A stretch of 64,000 bases of DNA, taken from contig CAZHAK010000003.1 in assembly GCA_964530625.1 (NCBI GenBank), positions 1 to 64,000 on the forward strand, read 5' to 3'. The notes under the pieces are model-generated. The model was not told the origin of the DNA, did not search any database, and saw only the letters and a program-made list of their open reading frames with translations. How positions within the stretch are numbered: the first letter of the stretch is position 1; each line of letters opens with the position of its first letter. Made by a program: the position numbers and the translations under genes. Below are positions 8,611 to 16,512 of this stretch, piece after piece. The DNA comes from JABWCQ01 sp964530625. GTDB taxonomy: Bacteria > Electryoneota > RPQS01.

Positions 8611-9366
8611 CTAAGCCGAAACAGATTTTACTTCAGGTTTAAACGAAGTATAGACAACAAGAATCAGCAAAATAGATGCAAGCACCGCCGAGGAGCCGAC
8701 TGTGCCAAAACCTAAGCCGCCTTTTGCAGGAGTCTTGGTCAACAGATCTCCGAAATCAGCTCCAAACGGACGGGTGAGTACGAAGGCAATCCAGAACAAA
8801 ATTACGCGGCTGATTTTCGTAAAGAAATACGCGGCGGCAACCAGTGCGATAAGACTGCCTATTAATAATGTGCCGCCCCCGAATCCGAGGCCCGAATCAT
8901 CGGCCAGAAAATCACCTAATGCCGTTCCTAAAGTATTTGACACTAAGATTGCTATCCAATAGAACGTCTCGGGCCGTCTCGAACTGATGTGATCAACTTT
9001 GAGATGGCCTTCGACACGATACCAAATAAATAAAATTGAAATCAGACACAGAACAAGGATTATCGAACCCGTCATGTAGCCTAAACCGAGCGTCCTGTCC
9101 ATGTAATCTGACATCGTCGTACCGGCAGTGCTGGTGGACACGATTACGGACCAATAGAGAAAGGGTCGGTATCTGTCAGTATTGAGTTGAAAGAACAGAG
9201 TAACCAAAAAGAAGCCAATCAGAATCAGGGAGCTGACGGCATAACCCACATTCATAGTCATGGACATCAGATCGCCGGCAGTTTCGCCTAACGTCGTCGC
9301 GCAAATCTTCATGATCCAGAAGAGCAGTGTGACTGTTGCGACTTTGTTGAGATGTGTTTGTGTCAT
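8611..9366 (-). CDS. DUF347-repeat integral membrane protein (COG4705-like)
   Basis: A 251-residue membrane protein with about eight hydrophobic segments. It is built from an internal repeat of the type K-x3-TTLGETAGD, seen again as S-x-STAGTTMSDYMDRTLGLGY, SNTLGTALGDFLADDSGLGF and TRPFGADFGDLLTKTPAKGGLGFG. This repeat is the hallmark of DUF347 proteins, which have no established function. The start ATG overlaps the pyrF stop as ATGA, so translation is probably coupled to the decarboxylase. Confidence 0.85.
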   Translation of the reverse strand: MTQTHLNKVATVTLLFWIMKICATTLGETAGDLMSMTMNVGYAVSSLILIGFFLVTLFFQLNTDRYRPFLYWSVIVSTSTAGTTMSDYMDRTLGLGYMTGSIILVLCLISILFIWYRVEGHLKVDHISSRRPETFYWIAILVSNTLGTALGDFLADDSGLGFGGGTLLIGSLIALVAAAYFFTKISRVILFWIAFVLTRPFGADFGDLLTKTPAKGGLGFGTVGSSAVLASILLILVVYTSFKPEVKSVSA

Positions 9367-10238
9367 TTTGATTCGTTTTGATTAAGGGAGACCCGCAACC
9401 TATCTACTTCCTTAACCGCCGCTTGGATACAATCATCCCCACTTGACGCATAGAGCACGCTGCGCGAAACGTTTAACAGTGCTACGCCGTTTGCGTCTTT
9501 CACTTTTTTCAAGACATCGAAGCTGCCGCCTTGGGCGCCGCTGCCGGGCAAGAGTAAGGGCAGTTCGGGAGCGATGCTTAAGACATTGTTCAGAGCTTCG
9601 GGTTTGGTGGTGCCGACGACCAAGCCCATATTATGATTCAGATTCGTGGCTTTGACTTGGTGCGCGACTTCTTCGTAGAGTTTGCGCGAGCCGATGCTCA
9701 ACTCTTGTATTAGAGATGCACTTGCGTTTGAAGTTGCACAGAGCACGAACACGCCTTTGTCGGTGTGGCGCCAAAACGGTTCCAACGCGGCCATGCCTAA
9801 ATACGGCTGCACGGTGACGGCATCCGCGCCGAGCGCTCCGAAGGCGGCTTTGGCGTAGGCTTCGTTCGTGTGTTCGATGTCGCCGCGCTTGGCGTCGAGG
9901 ATAAACAGCACTTCAGGCGGACAGGCGATTCGCAGTCTTTCCAAAATCAGCCAGCCGCCTGAGCCGTAGGCTTCAAAGAACGCCGAGTTGGGTTTGAAGG
10001 CCGCGACTTTCTGCCACGTCGCGATGATCATCTCTTCCAGAAATTTCTGCGCGCCCTCCGCGCCGTGGCCGAACTTCGCCGGAATCTTCGCGGGATCCGG
10101 ATCGAGCCCCACACAGAGCGGGGAACCGGCGCGGTCAATCGAGGCTTTAAGACGGGAGAGGAAGGCGGACAAGGGCGAAGTTCGGAATTTGTGGAATATC
10201 CGTGAAATATACCGATTTTCTGTTTGAGGTGCAACCAC
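9363..10238 (-). CDS. pyrF: Orotidine 5'-phosphate decarboxylase, group 2
   Basis: Decarboxylates OMP to UMP, the last step of UMP synthesis. The group-2 catalytic motif is DAKRGDI (115-121). The N-terminal SPLCVGLDPDP and C-terminal LLLPGSGAQGG phosphate-binding block are also typical. The outermost start is a GTG at 10238 without a clear ribosome site. Family comparison suggests translation could instead begin at a TTG near 10172, so up to 22 N-terminal residues are doubtful. Together with pyrE it suggests a minus-strand pyrimidine operon. Confidence 0.92.
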   Translation of the reverse strand: MVAPQTENRYISRIFHKFRTSPLSAFLSRLKASIDRAGSPLCVGLDPDPAKIPAKFGHGAEGAQKFLEEMIIATWQKVAAFKPNSAFFEAYGSGGWLILERLRIACPPEVLFILDAKRGDIEHTNEAYAKAAFGALGADAVTVQPYLGMAALEPFWRHTDKGVFVLCATSNASASLIQELSIGSRKLYEEVAHQVKATNLNHNMGLVVGTTKPEALNNVLSIAPELPLLLPGSGAQGGSFDVLKKVKDANGVALLNVSRSVLYASSGDDCIQAAVKEVDRLRVSLNQNESK

Positions 10239-10331
10239 AGACGAGGCTAATTTCTTGGTGGGGGTTGAATTTACGGAGGCGAGTTGGTACCTTGCAAGGC
10301 GGAGTTTCGGAGTAGGTAAGAACCGGGAAAG

Positions 10332-10378
10332 CCCCCCCTAACCCCCCCAAAGTTTTGCAGACAAAACTTTAGGGGGGA
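10332..10378. repeat. GC-rich palindromic repeat, variant copy
   Basis: CCCCCCCTAACCCCCCC is followed by AAAGTTTTGCAGACAAAACTTTA and GGGGGG, forming a long hairpin. It shares its left half with the two near-identical copies at 12601-12641 and 13886-13926 but has a different middle. It ends 9 bases before the permease start, so its G-run may serve as the ribosome site. Confidence 0.65.
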
Positions 10379-10386
10379 AAAAGAAT

Positions 10387-11637
10387 ATGATTCAAAACTA
10401 TTTTATTGAAACTTGGGCGCTGTATTTGGAGATGGCGCCTTACTTGATGCTGGGGTTTGCGCTGGCGGGAGTGTTGCACGCGTTCGTGCCGCGCAAGGCT
10501 GTGGGCAGACATCTCGGCGGAGAGAATTTGATTTCGGCGTTTAAGGCCGCCGTGCTGGGAGTGCCAATGCCGCTGTGCTCGTGCGGCGTGATTCCGACGG
10601 GAGTGGGGCTTAGAAAGCGCGGCGCATCACGAGCGGCGACCGTGTCGTTTTTGATTTCGACTCCGCAGACGGGTGTGGATTCGATCTTGGTGACGTATGG
10701 ATTTTTCGGGTGGGCGCTGGCGATCTTTCGTCCCATCGCGGCGTTCATCAGCGGTGTGCTGGGCGGTCTGGCGGTGATGCTGGTCAAACCCGGTGCGCGC
10801 GAAGACGAGTGGATGAAACATCATCTGCATTCGGAAGACGCATTAGCCGAAGTGGACGCGAAAAAATCTGCGCGTGAAAAATTTCGTGACGCGTATCACT
10901 TCGCGTTCAAAGAACTACTCGGCGATATCGCGTTTTGGCTGGTGATTGGCATCTTGGTGGCTGGAGTGATTTCGGCTGTGGTGCCCCCTGATTTTTTTGT
11001 GGGGACGCTGGGCCACGGCATCGGCCCGATGCTGATTATGATGCTGTTCGGATTGCCGCTGTATGTGTGCTCGACCGCGAGTGTGCCGATTGCCGCGGTC
11101 TTGATGACCAAAGGCATTTCGGCGGGAGCGGCGTTCGTGTTTTTGATGGTGGGACCCGCGACTAATGCCGCGACGATGATGGTGATCGGGCGAGCGTTGG
11201 GTTCGAAAGTGCTGGCCGTATATTTGGCCGCGATTGCCGGATTCGCTCTCTTGTTCGGGTTGGGACTTGATTTCCTGTTGGCCAATACGCCGCTGACAAT
11301 CAATCTGCCCGCGCATTTGCACGATCACGGCGTGGTCTGGTGGCAGCTTGCGGCGGGTGCTGTGCTGGGATATTATCTGCTACGACATTTTTACTACAAA
11401 CTAAAACGGCGGTACGGGGCCGCACCGATTCCTATGAGCGATAAACTGCAACTACAAATCGAGGGCATGACCTGCTCGCACTGTGTGAAGAACGTCAAAG
11501 ACTCGTTGGAAAAAGTCGCTGGAGTCTCGGGCGCTGAGGTGAATTTGGATCAGGGAACAGCGATGGTGGACGGCGAGAAGCTCGACCGAGCGACGCTGAC
11601 TGCTGCTGTGGAGGGGGCGGGGTATAAGGTGAAGTAG
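10387..11637 (+). CDS. Metal permease fused to a heavy-metal-associated domain
   Basis: A 416-residue inner-membrane transporter of the SO_0444/YraQ (DUF318-type permease) group with about eight to ten membrane segments. Diagnostic motifs are MPLCSCGVIP (61-70) and VCSTASVPIA in the second half, which contain the conserved cysteines. The C-terminal 70 residues form an HMA domain with the metal site GMTCSHC (C363, C366), likely cytoplasmic. Members are thought to export copper, zinc or organoarsenicals. The fused HMA domain favours a soft metal cation. Its neighbours give no resistance operon context. Confidence 0.88.
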   Translation: MIQNYFIETWALYLEMAPYLMLGFALAGVLHAFVPRKAVGRHLGGENLISAFKAAVLGVPMPLCSCGVIPTGVGLRKRGASRAATVSFLISTPQTGVDSILVTYGFFGWALAIFRPIAAFISGVLGGLAVMLVKPGAREDEWMKHHLHSEDALAEVDAKKSAREKFRDAYHFAFKELLGDIAFWLVIGILVAGVISAVVPPDFFVGTLGHGIGPMLIMMLFGLPLYVCSTASVPIAAVLMTKGISAGAAFVFLMVGPATNAATMMVIGRALGSKVLAVYLAAIAGFALLFGLGLDFLLANTPLTINLPAHLHDHGVVWWQLAAGAVLGYYLLRHFYYKLKRRYGAAPIPMSDKLQLQIEGMTCSHCVKNVKDSLEKVAGVSGAEVNLDQGTAMVDGEKLDRATLTAAVEGAGYKVK

Positions 11638-11662
11638 CCAGCGCCAGCGTGCCGCTGGACTG
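11638..11662. repeat. CAGCGC-type palindromic element
   Basis: Immediately after the permease stop lies AGCCAGCGCCAGCG followed by TGCCGCTGGAC. A similar arrangement, AGCCAGCGCAGGCGCTGGAC, follows the LolA-like stop at 61259. It is probably a dispersed palindrome. Confidence 0.45.
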
Positions 11663-11770
11663 ATTGTGCTGACGCGGGGGCACTTGAGTGTTTCGATCTT
11701 CTGGACAAAGTGTGCATCTCAACTGGGGACGGTGCAAAGGCGACGATAGCTAAAATGAAACTATTAAGCA

Positions 11771-12586
11771 ATGAGAACTATCATATTCAGCTTGCTGTTT
11801 GCATCGCTCGCGTGCGCTGAAACCATTATTGGCATTGAAACCGGAAGCAGAATGTACACAGGTTCTGTGGGTACGGTTGTTATATCGGTCATGCCAAAGG
11901 ACGTAGACAAACGCGATTCGGCGGCATGGCGCTCGGGTGTCGAACCCGACTGGTTTACAATCGAGTTTAGTTATCGAGAGACTGATAGCGATTCATTCGT
12001 TGTCTCGCAAGAACTGCGAGAATTGCTGAATCCGACGTTCTACAAAAGTCCACAACCTGTAAGCTTTCGTCCAGCGAAGTTCATGTATTGGTATGACATA
12101 GCAGTTCCAGAGAGTATCTCGGGTAAGCGTATATGCGCTAGGTTGACGGTAACCACGCCACCATATGGACCTATTCTTATGAAGAACGGTTATCCTACCG
12201 GACAAAAGTCCATCGCTTGTTTCAGTGTGTTTGAAGCAACGACTAAAAGACAGGTAGATATCTCCTTGACTTCGCACGTTCAAGCATTGGACAGACATTG
12301 TGATGATGAACGAACCGCGGAATTTGTTGATTCGTTAGTTGCAACAGGCTGGCGCGATGAAAGGGGGATTCAGATTGGAATTGAAGCCGCTCGCCGGTTA
12401 GTTGATCCGAGAACCGAACTTCGATTGCTTGAAGCGCTTTTTGAATTTTGTGGCTGTGTATTTCCCCGTGCAGTTGATGACATGCATTATGAGCCGATTG
12501 GAGGTGGCTCGGCTGAAGATACCGCTGCCTACATATGGAAGCGAGAACGCTTGCTGAAATTGATTGATGAACAGAAGAGCCAATAG
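11771..12586 (+). CDS. Hypothetical exported protein
   Basis: A 271-residue protein with a signal peptide (MRTIIFSLLFASLACA). I do not recognise the mature domain. The N-terminal half (about 20-165) is rich in beta-strand-like sequence and aromatic residues. The C-terminal half is charged and probably helical, with scattered cysteines (about 180, 220 and 222). No ribosome site is obvious. It stands alone between a permease and a convergent racemase homologue, and base composition is somewhat more AT-rich than its neighbours. Confidence 0.7.
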   Translation: MRTIIFSLLFASLACAETIIGIETGSRMYTGSVGTVVISVMPKDVDKRDSAAWRSGVEPDWFTIEFSYRETDSDSFVVSQELRELLNPTFYKSPQPVSFRPAKFMYWYDIAVPESISGKRICARLTVTTPPYGPILMKNGYPTGQKSIACFSVFEATTKRQVDISLTSHVQALDRHCDDERTAEFVDSLVATGWRDERGIQIGIEAARRLVDPRTELRLLEALFEFCGCVFPRAVDDMHYEPIGGGSAEDTAAYIWKRERLLKLIDEQKSQ

Positions 12587-12600
12587 TTGATACGCTTGGG

Positions 12601-12641
12601 TGTTTGACCCCCCCTAGCCCCCCCGGAGGACCGGGGGGGAA
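12601..12641. repeat. GC-rich palindromic repeat, copy 1 flanking the racemase gene
   Basis: TGTTTGACCCCCCCTA is followed by a second C-run, CGGAGGACCG and a G-run. It is nearly identical over about 41 bases to the copy at 13886-13926, with one A/G difference in the TA(A/G) junction. It overlaps the 3' end of the alanine racemase-like gene and supplies its TAG stop codon. Confidence 0.85.
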
Positions 12642-13738
12642 TTTGAATACTCTCGCTTGACTTTTGGGCTTAGCCATGTTGTGAGTTCATAGGGTAGAGC
12701 GTCTATCAGGGGTGAGAGTTCGTAGAGATAAATCGTTTCATCTTTTTGTCGGCCCCAGAAAACTATTTCTGCGCCGACGTGGGGTTTTTCGCCGGTGGTG
12801 AAGGCGTGGGATTTTTCGCGGGACATGACGCCGACTAAGGGGACGCGCTGGCCGTGGTGCAAAACTTTGGCGTGGCCGACCATGGTGCGCGGATAGCCGG
12901 TGCTGAATCCCAAATCAATTTCGATGCCCCAGCCGTCATAGGGAGCTTTCCAAAAATGCGGAGACGGAAAACCGTGACCGCGCTTGATGCGCTTGACGGA
13001 TTCGATGTTGCCGACTAATGTCATCACGGGTTCAAGCGGCAGCAGATCGGCGACCGTGGGCGAAGGCGGCTGGCCATAGAGCGCGATGCCCGTTCTGACC
13101 AAATTACCGGGGACTTCGGGCAGAGCTAAGGCCGCGGCAGAGTTTGCCAAATGTGTGACCGTTGGTGTTAAGCCGACGGTTTTTGCGTTTTCTATAATCT
13201 TGTTGAAGACTTTTATCTGCTCCAAGCCACGCTCGCGGTCGTGCGTACCGCCGTAAGCCAGGTGAGAGTAAATCGCGTCCAGCCGCAAGTGTTTTAGTTT
13301 TGCTATTTTCCTTAGAGTCGCGCTCTGTTTGCTGTGATGAATGCCGACTCTGCCTAAGCCTGTGTCAAACTTCAAATGAGTGGAAATCGGCTTGCCGGTT
13401 TTTTTCGAGAGCGCTTCAAGATATTCGACTTTGTACCACGATGTCGCGGCGAATGAGAGATCATACTCGGTAAACTGCTTGACGGGTTTGCCGACCCAAT
13501 CGGTCATCACGAGAATGGGTTTGGTGATACCCTGTTCTCTTAACTTCACGCCGTCTGCCGGGCCGCTTACTCCGAAACCCCACGCGCCCGCTTCGTCCAA
13601 AACTTTCGCGCACTCGAGCAGGCCGTGACCGTAGGCATCCCACTTCACCACCGCGAGCACCTGTTTGGGAGCTACGCGGGCTGATAAAGCTGTGAAGTTT
13701 GCTTTCAGGGCTTGGAGGTTTATGATTGCTTTGGGCAC
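12614..13738 (-). CDS. Divergent alanine racemase-family protein
   Basis: A 374-residue fold-type III PLP protein. The PLP lysine motif is present as AVVKWDAYGHG (K32, normally AVVKANAYGHG), with LKFDTGLGRVGI, YSHLAYG and the LVRTGIALYG block also kept. However, the region that should hold the second catalytic tyrosine (G-x3-SYG-x-T) reads KRGHGFPSPHFW, the GYADG block reads GFSTGYPR, and the usual CMDQ motif reads VMSREKSHAF. Racemase activity is therefore doubtful. It may be a specialised or non-racemising PLP enzyme. The start is a GTG. The last residues (SPPVLRGG) and the stop come from a repeat element. Confidence 0.8.
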   Translation of the reverse strand: MPKAIINLQALKANFTALSARVAPKQVLAVVKWDAYGHGLLECAKVLDEAGAWGFGVSGPADGVKLREQGITKPILVMTDWVGKPVKQFTEYDLSFAATSWYKVEYLEALSKKTGKPISTHLKFDTGLGRVGIHHSKQSATLRKIAKLKHLRLDAIYSHLAYGGTHDRERGLEQIKVFNKIIENAKTVGLTPTVTHLANSAAALALPEVPGNLVRTGIALYGQPPSPTVADLLPLEPVMTLVGNIESVKRIKRGHGFPSPHFWKAPYDGWGIEIDLGFSTGYPRTMVGHAKVLHHGQRVPLVGVMSREKSHAFTTGEKPHVGAEIVFWGRQKDETIYLYELSPLIDALPYELTTWLSPKVKREYSNSPPVLRGG

Positions 13739-13759
13739 TGGGATGGGGAATAAAACGGA

Positions 13760-13856
13760 CTGTCATCCTGAACGTAGTGAAGGATCTCTCTGAGAGCTTC
13801 GGGATGTTTGACGTTTGCGGAGGGATCCTTCAGCCGCGGCGGCTTCAGGATGACAG
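13760..13856. repeat. Palindromic TCATCCTGA-type intergenic repeat
   Basis: Starts TGTCATCCTGAACGTAGTG-AAGGATC, continues through GATCCTTCAGCCGCGGCGG and closes with CTTCAGGATGACAG, giving a long imperfect hairpin. Fragments of the same family occur at 55078, 55169, 55232, 59108, 59188 and 60336. Confidence 0.7.
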
Positions 13857-13885
13857 TGCGCGCGGAGTAAATAAGAGCGCTTTAA

Positions 13886-13926
13886 TGTTTGACCCCCCCT
13901 AACCCCCCCGGAGGACCGGGGGGGAA
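13886..13926. repeat. GC-rich palindromic repeat, copy 2
   Basis: This is a direct-orientation near-identical copy of the element at 12601-12641. The two copies bracket the racemase-like gene and its upstream region. Confidence 0.85.
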
Positions 13927-13931
13927 CCTGA

Positions 13932-13962
13932 AAAAAAGGCGACCGTGGGGCCGCCTTTTTTG
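13932..13962 (-). terminator. Intrinsic terminator for the twin lipoprotein genes
   Basis: AAAAAAGGCG (13932-13941) pairs with CGCCTTTTTT (13952-13961) around a 10-base loop, just past the stop of the lipoprotein gene at 13976. It reads on the minus strand. Confidence 0.8.
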
Positions 13963-13975
13963 AATGCTTACTTGT

Positions 13976-14581
13976 TTAGTAGTTGCCGGGGAGTTTCAGG
14001 CCGTCGAGTTTGGCTAACTCTATTTGAGCTTGGGCCGCGGCGCCTGTTCCCGCATAGGTTGAATTGGTGATGAAATCCTCGAATGCCTTGCGGCGTTCGG
14101 CTGGACTCTTGAAAGTCAAAATGCGTTCGAACTCTGCGCGGGCCAGTTCATTGCGAGCCATTGACCCGGCCGGAGTTTGCGGATAATCGCGCGCGGCTTC
14201 GGACACCCGGCCCGCGTCAAACAACTCCTGCGCGGCCCGTTCGCGAGCCGTGATCGCCGCCGGCGTGTCCGAGTAATTCTCCAGCACCTCCTGAAACTTG
14301 CCGTCTTCCAGCAATTTCTCGGCATAGCGCACGCGAGCCTCGATGGCCATCGGCGTATCGGCGAATTCGGTCATGACCCGCAGAAACTCGCCGTCTTTCA
14401 TGAGCTTGGAGGCCAGCGCTTCCTTGGCCCTGACCGCGACGGGTTCCGAAGGATACCGCTCCAAGACTTCCGCATACTTCCCCTCTTCATAGAGCTTCTC
14501 GGCGCGCTCCGCGGGCGTCGCGCAGCCCAGGAGTAAGACTAACGGAAGCAGAGCAATGATGTAGAATATGCGATGATGCAT
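13976..14581 (-). CDS. Repeat lipoprotein, twin B
   Basis: A 201-residue lipoprotein with lipobox LLLG-C20. The mature part is a run of helical hairpins of about 38 residues, each of the form A-EKLYEEGKYAEVLERYPSEPVAVRA with P after the acidic stretch. This looks like shortened TPR/Sel1-like or BamD-like repeats. It is a clear paralogue of the gene just upstream (14594-15181), separated by 12 bases, so the two are co-transcribed. The role is unknown. The repeats suggest protein-protein contact in the periplasm. Confidence 0.82.
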   Translation of the reverse strand: MHHRIFYIIALLPLVLLLGCATPAERAEKLYEEGKYAEVLERYPSEPVAVRAKEALASKLMKDGEFLRVMTEFADTPMAIEARVRYAEKLLEDGKFQEVLENYSDTPAAITARERAAQELFDAGRVSEAARDYPQTPAGSMARNELARAEFERILTFKSPAERRKAFEDFITNSTYAGTGAAAQAQIELAKLDGLKLPGNY

Positions 14582-14593
14582 GGTTGTGAACGA

Positions 14594-15181
14594 CTATTTC
14601 TTGCGAACTTCCCTGAGCAGGTTGGCCGCATCCTTATAGACCGGCGTATCTGTGTAGGACCGCAAAATGTTCTCCAGCGCGTCAATCTGGGCCTGACCCT
14701 TCATTTTTTGGGCCGCCTCATAGTCCGTTTGCGCCCTCGCCGTTTTGACCTCCTGGCCCTTGGGGGAATTCGGATAGGTCGCCATCAGCGAGTCGAAAAG
14801 TCCTTGATTATACAGCTCATCCGAGAGCACCCGCTCGGCCTCGGTCGCCAGAGGGGAATTGGGGAACTGCTTCATGACCTCCGCATACTTCTTCTCGTTG
14901 AAGAGGTTCTTGGCCTTTTCTTCGTGAGCGAGGTAGGCTGCGCGGGTATCGGGATAGTTTTCAAGGACTTCCTGATACTTGCCTGCCGCCAGCAGTTCTT
15001 CGGCCATCATCGCTTGAGCGCGGCGGGCGAACTGTGTGTCCGGATACTTTTTGATGACCTCTGAATACTTGCGATCTGCAAGGAGTTTCTGCGCATTGGC
15101 TGCGGGACTCTGGCAACCCGCAAGCCAAAATGCGGCTGCGAGGGTGAGTAAAAGGCTTAGAATTAGGCTGCGGGATTTCAT
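14594..15181 (-). CDS. Repeat lipoprotein, twin A
   Basis: A 195-residue lipoprotein with lipobox WLAG-C23. The same tandem helical unit (AQKLLADRKYSEVIKKYPDT, then LLAAGKYQEVLENYPDT and so on) repeats about four times, followed by a C-terminal helix pair. It is the first gene of a two-gene minus-strand operon. The promoter region lies back to back with the ExbB operon promoter in the 15.2-15.45 kb gap, so the two units may share regulation. Confidence 0.82.
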   Translation of the reverse strand: MKSRSLILSLLLTLAAAFWLAGCQSPAANAQKLLADRKYSEVIKKYPDTQFARRAQAMMAEELLAAGKYQEVLENYPDTRAAYLAHEEKAKNLFNEKKYAEVMKQFPNSPLATEAERVLSDELYNQGLFDSLMATYPNSPKGQEVKTARAQTDYEAAQKMKGQAQIDALENILRSYTDTPVYKDAANLLREVRKK

Positions 15182-15369
15182 GAAAACGGGTGTGGTTTAG
15201 CGAGCTTTGTCGTTTGAACTCAGGAAGTTAAGTATTCCCTATGCGATTGTCAAGCGAAGTTGCAACTTCAGTGCCGAAGATTCAGTTAGAACAACAGGTT
15301 GCGGAGTTGAAACCTCCAGATTCGCGGCACAGACCCTGCAAAGAGCTTTCAAGTTCCACTTCAGGACTG

Positions 15370-15398
15370 TTGACACTTCCTTGAAACGATGCTATATT
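15370..15398 (+). promoter_or_regulatory. Near-consensus sigma70 promoter of the ExbB operon
   Basis: TTGACA (15370-15375), an exact -35, is followed after exactly 17 bases by TATATT (15393-15398), 5 of 6 to the -10 consensus. It lies about 60 bases before the ExbB start. This is the best promoter in the window and implies strong constitutive transcription of the five-gene operon. Confidence 0.7.
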
Positions 15399-15458
15399 AC
15401 TTGTTATATCAAAGGTTTACCCTGCCCCTGACCCACACTAACTCTCAGGATGTTCCGG

Positions 15459-16067
15459 ATGAAAACTTGGCAACGCATGAATAAGTCCGCTTTTGGCTAT
15501 GTGCTTCTCGCCGCGCTCGCAATGACATTAGTCTTTACCGTCATCGCCAGCGCCCAGCCAGATGCCGCGCGGAAAGTCACGATGAGCGAGAAAATTGGTT
15601 CGCAGATTGTTTTGTATGGCGCGTTCGACAGCTTGATTTATTTCTTTCAGGGACTCTTGCTGTTCATCGGCGTCGGGATTACGATTTTCTATTATATCAA
15701 ATTTAAGGGCGCAAAGTTCCAGACCCACTTACGCAAGAAAGTCAGTCATTTGGCTGACGAAGTCACGCTGCAATCAGCGATCAACTTTGAAATCGAGAGT
15801 TTGCAGAACAAATATATCTTTCTCGATTTGATGATTGCCGCCGCGCCGATGTCGGGACTATTGGGAACGGTCGTGGGATTGGTGCAAGTCTTCAGCGAGC
15901 AGACTTTCGTGGAGCAGGTTTCGATGCAGTCTATCGCGGGTGGTATGTACGTCGCGATGGTCACCACGGTCTGTGGATTGATTGTGGCCTTGATTGGCGT
16001 GGTCGGCAGGCACATGTTAAACAGCTTGATGGCGAATAAGCGCGAAGAGCTGGCGGGGGGCAAGTGA
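15459..16067 (+). CDS. MotA/TolQ/ExbB-type proton channel protein
   Basis: Inner-membrane channel subunit of about 202 residues that, with an ExbD partner, converts proton flow into mechanical work on a periplasmic transducer. I favour the ATG at 15459 (AGGA 8 bases upstream) over the ATG at 15450. The N-terminal hydrophobic segment ends ASAQ and resembles a signal sequence. Three membrane segments follow, with the family signature AAAPMSGLLGTVVGLVQVF between the second and third and the AGGMYVAMVTTVCGL block. First gene of a five-gene operon. Confidence 0.88.
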   Translation: MKTWQRMNKSAFGYVLLAALAMTLVFTVIASAQPDAARKVTMSEKIGSQIVLYGAFDSLIYFFQGLLLFIGVGITIFYYIKFKGAKFQTHLRKKVSHLADEVTLQSAINFEIESLQNKYIFLDLMIAAAPMSGLLGTVVGLVQVFSEQTFVEQVSMQSIAGGMYVAMVTTVCGLIVALIGVVGRHMLNSLMANKREELAGGK

Positions 16068-16068
16068 C

Positions 16069-16512
16069 GTGCGAAAAACAGAACCGTTCGCCGAAGCGAC
16101 CACGTCGCTGATTGATATTGCCTTTATTATTATTCTCTTCCTGATTGTCACCACGGTGATTGCTCCGGAAGAGATTGTGCCGCTCAAGCTGCCCAATAAT
16201 TACGACGAGGGCACGCCGTATTTGCAGGTGGAAAAAGAGCTCATTATTCACGTCAAGCGCTCTGGTGTCGTGGAAATTTCGGGAGAGCTTTTGGCGGATT
16301 CGCTGGAAGCCGACTCGGTTTTGTTCAGACTGACGGACGCGTTCATCGAGCGCTATATCGCTATGCAGCCCGACGGCAAAGTGATTTTGCGGGCGGACAG
16401 CGGCGCGGTTTGGGATCGGCCCGTTCAGATATTGCAGGCGTGCGGCAAACATAGTATTCCGGTGTCCATCGCGCTCGAACCTGCACAGCTTGCGGAGGAC
16501 GTGCTTCCGTGA
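16069..16512 (+). CDS. ExbD/TolR-type biopolymer transport protein
   Basis: A 147-residue partner of the ExbB-like channel. Short cytoplasmic N-terminus, one membrane helix with the proton-carrying aspartate D16 in TSLIDIAFIIILFLIV, and a periplasmic domain ending in the expected PDGKVILRAD strand. The start is GTG, one base after the ExbB stop, with a G-rich ribosome site inside the previous gene. Its stop overlaps the next gene as GTGA, showing translational coupling. Confidence 0.9.
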   Translation: MRKTEPFAEATTSLIDIAFIIILFLIVTTVIAPEEIVPLKLPNNYDEGTPYLQVEKELIIHVKRSGVVEISGELLADSLEADSVLFRLTDAFIERYIAMQPDGKVILRADSGAVWDRPVQILQACGKHSIPVSIALEPAQLAEDVLP

